The translations under genes were made by a program, and so were the position numbers. Below are positions 60,556 to 64,000 of a stretch of 64,000 nt of DNA, piece by piece. The notes under the pieces were generated by a model, which was given only the letters and a program-made list of their open reading frames with translations, was not told where the DNA came from and searched no databases. Where the stretch lies: contig CAJOEP010000003.1 in the NCBI GenBank assembly GCA_905233445.1, forward strand, positions 1-64,000. The letters are read 5' to 3'. Every line of letters begins with the position of its first letter. Within the stretch, counting starts at the first letter, position 1. This DNA comes from an uncultured Bacteroidales bacterium (GTDB lineage: Bacteria; Bacteroidota; Bacteroidia; Bacteroidales; F082).

Positions 60556-61854
60556 ATGATTAACAAAGATATAGAATACAAATCAGTTGATGAAATAAAA
60601 ACGTTTCAGGAAGGTCTGCTTCATGAGGCGTTGGTTTTTCTGGATGAGCACTCGCCCTATTATCAGCGGATGTTCAAGAGCTACGGCATCAACATTGAGA
60701 AAATACGCCATATCGAGGATTTGGTGAAGATTCCGTTTACAGAGAAGAAAGATTTGCAGCTTTTCAACGATGAGTTTTTATGCTGTCCGAAGGCAAAAAT
60801 CATCGATTACATCACCACTTCTGGCACTTTAGGCGACCCGGTGACGTTTGGTTGCACCGAGAAAGATCTACAGCGACTGGCGTACAACGAGAAGAAATCG
60901 TTTGAATGCGCCGGTGTCAAGCCTGGCGACATCGTACAGCTGATGACCACTCTCGACAAACGTTTCATGGCTGGATTGGCTTATTTTCTTGGTCTTCGCG
61001 AGCTCGGCGCAGGTGTAATCCGTGTCGGCAACGGAATCCCGGAGCTGCAGTGGGACACCATCCGTCGCATCAAGCCCGACACCATCATGTGCGTGCCGTC
61101 ATTCATCCTAAAACTCATTCAATACGCTGAAGATCATAACATTGACTATAAAAACAGCAGCATCCGCCGCATCATCGGCATCGGTGAAGGCTTGAGAGAC
61201 CAGAACTTCGACCTCAACCTCCTTGGCCGCAAAATCAAGGAGAAATGGGATGTGCAGCTGTTTGCCACATATTCATCCACCGAGATGGGAGCAACATTCT
61301 CGGAATGCGAATTCGGTCAGGGTGGCCATGTGCATCCAGAGCTGATAATTGTAGAAATCATTGGTGAAGACGGGCTTCCGGTGCCTGATGGTCAGCCAGG
61401 CGAGATTGTTGTTACGACACTTGGCGTGGAAGCTATGCCGCTGCTGCGTTTCCGCACTGGCGACATCGCGGCGAAGATTGTGGAGCAATGCCAATGCGGA
61501 CGCAATTCCTACCGCCTCACCCCTCTCGTGGGACGCAAAAACAATATGATAAAACTAAAGGGCACAACGCTGTATCCGCCAGCAATCAATGACGTTTTGG
61601 ATAACACCGACTATGTCGAGAACTACGTCATCGAGGTACGTCAAAGCGAAGCTGGGACTGACGACGTTGTAGTGAAAATAGGTTTGAAATATCAGCCTGA
61701 CTACGATGTCGTGAAAGAGTTGAAAGACAGTTTCCGTTCGCGTATCAGAGTGGCTCCGCAGATTGAAGTGCATCCTGTTGAGGAGATTCAGAAGATTAAC
61801 TACCCGGCAAAAAGCCGTAAACCCATCAAATTCATAGACTTAAGAAACAAATAA
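60556..61854 (+). CDS. PaaK-like AMP-dependent acyl/aryl ligase
   Basis: From the ATG at 60556 the 432-residue protein begins MINKDIEYKSVDEIKTFQEG. It has the phenylacetate-CoA ligase motifs TTSGTLGDPVTFG (adenylate-binding), YSSTEMG and FRTGDIA, with GRKNNMIKLKGTTLYPP near the C-terminus. The family activates arylacetic or other acids as acyl-AMP. The main operon lacks an acid-activating ligase, so this gene is a candidate to activate p-coumarate or to load another acid, though it may equally serve the second operon. It is followed in a TAATG overlap by the acyltransferase gene. Confidence 0.85.
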   Translation: MINKDIEYKSVDEIKTFQEGLLHEALVFLDEHSPYYQRMFKSYGINIEKIRHIEDLVKIPFTEKKDLQLFNDEFLCCPKAKIIDYITTSGTLGDPVTFGCTEKDLQRLAYNEKKSFECAGVKPGDIVQLMTTLDKRFMAGLAYFLGLRELGAGVIRVGNGIPELQWDTIRRIKPDTIMCVPSFILKLIQYAEDHNIDYKNSSIRRIIGIGEGLRDQNFDLNLLGRKIKEKWDVQLFATYSSTEMGATFSECEFGQGGHVHPELIIVEIIGEDGLPVPDGQPGEIVVTTLGVEAMPLLRFRTGDIAAKIVEQCQCGRNSYRLTPLVGRKNNMIKLKGTTLYPPAINDVLDNTDYVENYVIEVRQSEAGTDDVVVKIGLKYQPDYDVVKELKDSFRSRIRVAPQIEVHPVEEIQKINYPAKSRKPIKFIDLRNK

Positions 61855-62963
61855 TGGCTAATTTCGACGACATAAGACCATATAACGCCGACGAGCTTCC
61901 AGCCGCCATGCAACGTATAGCAGACAGCGAGCTCATACCTGCAATCGCCGACTTCCTCATGCCTGGCATAGAGCCTGACATTTTAAGGAACAAATTACGT
62001 AACATCAAGAATATATATGAGTTACAGGTCGGGTTTTTAAAAGAAGTCATAGAGATTTTGGTTAAAAAAACCACCACACAATTCGACTGGTCGGGTTTAG
62101 ACAACATCAAGGAGAAGAAGCCTTATCTTTTTGTCTCAAATCACCGTGACATAGTGCTTGACGCTATGTTTCTGCAATATATTTTGAATGCAGGAGGGCA
62201 CAACACCTGCCAGATAACATTCGGCAGCAACCTCATGGAGCACCCTTTGGTCGTTGATTTCGGCAAGGCCAACAAGATGTTTCGCATCGAGCGCGGCGGT
62301 AACAGGATGGAGTTTTACAACAACCTGATGCACACCTCTGATTACATGCGTCATGTCATCACCGAAGAAAAAGAATCCGTGTGGATTGCCCAGCGCAACG
62401 GCCGCACCAAGAACGGCATCGATGCCACCGATCCTGCAATCATCAAGATGTTTTGGATGAGCCTCAGAGATGATAAAATCAAATCATTAGCCGAGTTAAA
62501 CATCGTCCCGATTGCCGTTTCCTATGAATGGGAATCATGCGACAAGCTTAAAACACTTGAGCTTTACGCCACAAAGGTCAACGGGAGATATGAAAAACGT
62601 CCTGGCGAGGACCTCAACAGCATCATCACAGGCATCATGCAGCCCAAGGGACATGTGCATTTCCACATATGCGAGCCTGTCACAGAAGACGACTTGTGCA
62701 GGATGGACAATATGCCTGGTGACTATTTCACCAACATCGCCAAACTGATGGACGAGAGAATCAACGCCGGATACATGTCGATGCCTACCAATTTCATTGC
62801 CAACGACCTTCGCAGTGAGTCGGACAAATACGCATCACATTATACAGAAAAGCAGAAATCCGATTTCATTCAGTACATGAAATGGATCGACGCGTACAAA
62901 GACCTTGACCAGGCGCTATTACGTGATATTTTCTTGGGGATTTACGGAAATTCCGTAAGATAA
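61854..62963 (+). CDS. PlsB-like glycerol-3-phosphate acyltransferase family protein
   Basis: The 369-residue protein has the acyltransferase block FVSNHRDIVLDAMF (NHxxD motif), then QITFGSNLMEHPLV and FRIERGGNRMEFYN, and an IAQRNGRTKNGIDATDPAIIKMF segment. This resembles the PlsB/glycerol acyltransferase superfamily. It is coupled to the PaaK-like gene by TAATG overlap, suggesting they activate and transfer the same acid. A small palindrome (TTACGGAA/TTCCGTAA, 62942-62958) overlaps its last codons. Confidence 0.82.
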   Translation: MANFDDIRPYNADELPAAMQRIADSELIPAIADFLMPGIEPDILRNKLRNIKNIYELQVGFLKEVIEILVKKTTTQFDWSGLDNIKEKKPYLFVSNHRDIVLDAMFLQYILNAGGHNTCQITFGSNLMEHPLVVDFGKANKMFRIERGGNRMEFYNNLMHTSDYMRHVITEEKESVWIAQRNGRTKNGIDATDPAIIKMFWMSLRDDKIKSLAELNIVPIAVSYEWESCDKLKTLELYATKVNGRYEKRPGEDLNSIITGIMQPKGHVHFHICEPVTEDDLCRMDNMPGDYFTNIAKLMDERINAGYMSMPTNFIANDLRSESDKYASHYTEKQKSDFIQYMKWIDAYKDLDQALLRDIFLGIYGNSVR

Positions 62964-62971
62964 GATTTTCG

Positions 62972-63050
62972 AATTTCGTCACAAAAACGGGTAATTTCGT
63001 CACAATTTTCAAAATTTCGTCACAAAATTCCGAATTTCGTCACAAAAATG
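62972..63050. repeat. Four tandem copies of an AATTTCGTCACAA unit
   Basis: AATTTCGTCACAA occurs at 62972, 62993, 63013 and 63033, so the unit spacing is 20-21 bases (two helical turns). It fills the gap between two converging genes. No other gene or site is visible in it. Confidence 0.8.
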
Positions 63051-63053
63051 GTA

Positions 63054-64000
63054 TCAAGTGGGAAAATGACGCAAAATCTGCTCTCCCAGTCCGATAGTAT
63101 AACCTTTTGACTCGAAAATCACCTTTCCTTCTTCGTTTTGCACCCTGAAAACTGGCAGGTTTTCTACAGGCATATTGCTGTTTATTTTAAAAACGACGTT
63201 ATCCGGCAAGTTTTTAAAATTCTTCAGCTCAAATTTCTTCAAATCTTCTTCATCCTTGAAGAAAAACGTCATCTCACCGCCCCATTTTTCAAACTTTTCC
63301 TTTAAAATGGATAGTTCCTGCATAGCGTGTGTTGTCGGTTCGCTGCCGCCGTCCAAATATGCGACGATTCTATAATCGCCGTTTAGAGACGTTTCAGGAA
63401 ACGATTTTATGGACCGCATCACCAATTCAACATTAGTCGTTTTCCCTGATTCTATCGTGAAATACACCAGATGGTTTAGCACGCTGCCGTCTTCCAGACG
63501 AGGTCCAGAACTCATGACATAAAAACCCGGGTCGAGTTGTTGTCCGCCGTCGGTCATCATCTGCGACAATGTCATTCCGACATCCATTCCGGGATCCATG
63601 GCGTCGTAGGCCAACAGGTCGAAGGTATTGCCGTTGAATCTCTTTATCGAGAAATGTGTGTAGTAGCGAGGGTCGTCATGGCCAGTATAATTTATCACCA
63701 ATTTTCCTGATTTTAGAGACGATGTGCACATCGTCTCTATAGGGGTAAAAACGACATCAATCCATTGATTATCAAAATATTGCACATTACCTGTAACAGG
63801 GTCTATTCTTGCGGGGATGCCTGCTGTTCGCGCCAACGCCACGAAGAAAATGTCGCGCGAGTGAGAATCGGCGTGACGTGAGCGCAGCACGCCTGCAGGA
63901 GAAATCGGTACTCTCTGAATGTTCAACGCGTCACATATTTCAATGCTGTCGCGAACGAAATTGATGATATCTGATGGCGTCGTGAGAGACGTTTCAGGAA
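63054..64000 (-). CDS. Transglutaminase-domain protein, N-terminal part cut by window edge
   Basis: The frame runs open from the right edge to the stop at 63054, so about 315 C-terminal residues are present. It contains SRHADSHSRDIFFVALARTAGIPARIDPVTG, the second half of a transglutaminase-like core: the His of SRHADSHSRD and the Asp-like acidic residues fit, and the nucleophile Cys would lie beyond the right edge. The rest is a beta-rich region (about 100-315). The peptide PIETMCTSSLKS is a translated palindrome (63713-63740), and FPETSL appears twice (63386-63400, 63985-64000) from another repeat. Confidence 0.75.
   Translation of the reverse strand, partial: PETSLTTPSDIINFVRDSIEICDALNIQRVPISPAGVLRSRHADSHSRDIFFVALARTAGIPARIDPVTGNVQYFDNQWIDVVFTPIETMCTSSLKSGKLVINYTGHDDPRYYTHFSIKRFNGNTFDLLAYDAMDPGMDVGMTLSQMMTDGGQQLDPGFYVMSSGPRLEDGSVLNHLVYFTIESGKTTNVELVMRSIKSFPETSLNGDYRIVAYLDGGSEPTTHAMQELSILKEKFEKWGGEMTFFFKDEEDLKKFELKNFKNLPDNVVFKINSNMPVENLPVFRVQNEEGKVIFESKGYTIGLGEQILRHFPT
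63713..63740. repeat. GAGACG-family palindrome read in frame
   Basis: Arms TTAGAGACG (63713-63721) and CGTCTCTAT (63732-63740) enclose the perfect palindrome ATGTGCACAT. It encodes residues inside the transglutaminase-domain protein. A related half-element, AGAGACGTTTCAGGAA, occurs at 63385-63400 and again at the window end. Confidence 0.8.

Noticed and set aside
62972-63050. CRISPR array
   Set aside because: There are four short units, but the repeat is only 13 bases, the spacers would be 7-8 bases, and no cas genes are present.

Overview
The window looks like a chromosomal piece of a Bacteroidota (Bacteroidales-type) genome. Four things point there: promoters with the Bacteroidota -33 TTTG / -7 TAnnTTTG pattern, type IX secretion (a PorG-like gene and two proteins with C-terminal T9SS sorting domains), Bacteroidota families (DUF2723/GT117, DUF6089/PorG, a FjTAL-like ammonia lyase), and an almost complete lack of Shine-Dalgarno sites. 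I cannot name a genus.

Layout. 1-7.1 kb: a truncated DsbD-like protein, tilS, a small membrane protein, a flavin reductase, and the two-subunit 2-oxoacid:ferredoxin oxidoreductase divergent from a 2[4Fe-4S] ferredoxin. 7.1-17 kb: a GH2 glycosidase, an operon with a VTC-domain polyphosphate polymerase-like protein, DUF4956 and DUF2490 under a MarR regulator, an alpha-oxoamine synthase with an SDR, then an SDR plus a double-VOC protein. 17-27 kb: envelope biogenesis (two OmpH/Skp, BamA, UppS, PorG-like, NAD kinase, a second BamA-like protein, RsgA, DprA). 27-40.3 kb: a MurG-like glycosyltransferase, lgt, a GT117 membrane protein, tRNA-Gln, rimP-nusA-infB and two T9SS cargo proteins, ending in a strong terminator.

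40.3-57.9 kb is the centrepiece: one 17.5-kb, tightly packed, one-strand operon for an aryl-polyene/flexirubin-type pigment lipid. It starts at a clear promoter with a tyrosine ammonia-lyase. Next come a ketoreductase, three ketosynthases (one fused to a Cys-less chain-length-factor-like half), a free-standing degenerate ketosynthase piece, two ACPs, two hotdog dehydratases, an O-methyltransferase, an LpxL-like acyltransferase, a LolA-like carrier, a small DMT-type membrane protein, a GT2, an MMPL exporter fused to a PlsC acyltransferase, and a CrtI-like FAD oxidoreductase. The likely logic is tyrosine -> p-coumarate -> aryl starter on ACP -> iterative KS/KR/DH extension to a polyene -> methylation, acylation and export to the outer membrane. 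A second unit (58.0-63.0 kb) with its own -7 box adds a B12-binding-type radical SAM enzyme, an unknown 120-residue protein, an alpha/beta hydrolase, a PaaK-like AMP ligase and an acyltransferase; the ligase could supply the aryl-activating step that the main operon lacks. No DarA/DarB dialkylresorcinol genes are visible. The right edge holds part of a transglutaminase-domain protein.

A second theme is heavy seeding with short dispersed repeats of several families, including palindromes with fixed arms and variable self-complementary cores. Several are read in frame as protein: three kinds in tilS, the C-terminus of the flavin reductase, the linker of the KS-CLF fusion, and the transglutaminase protein.
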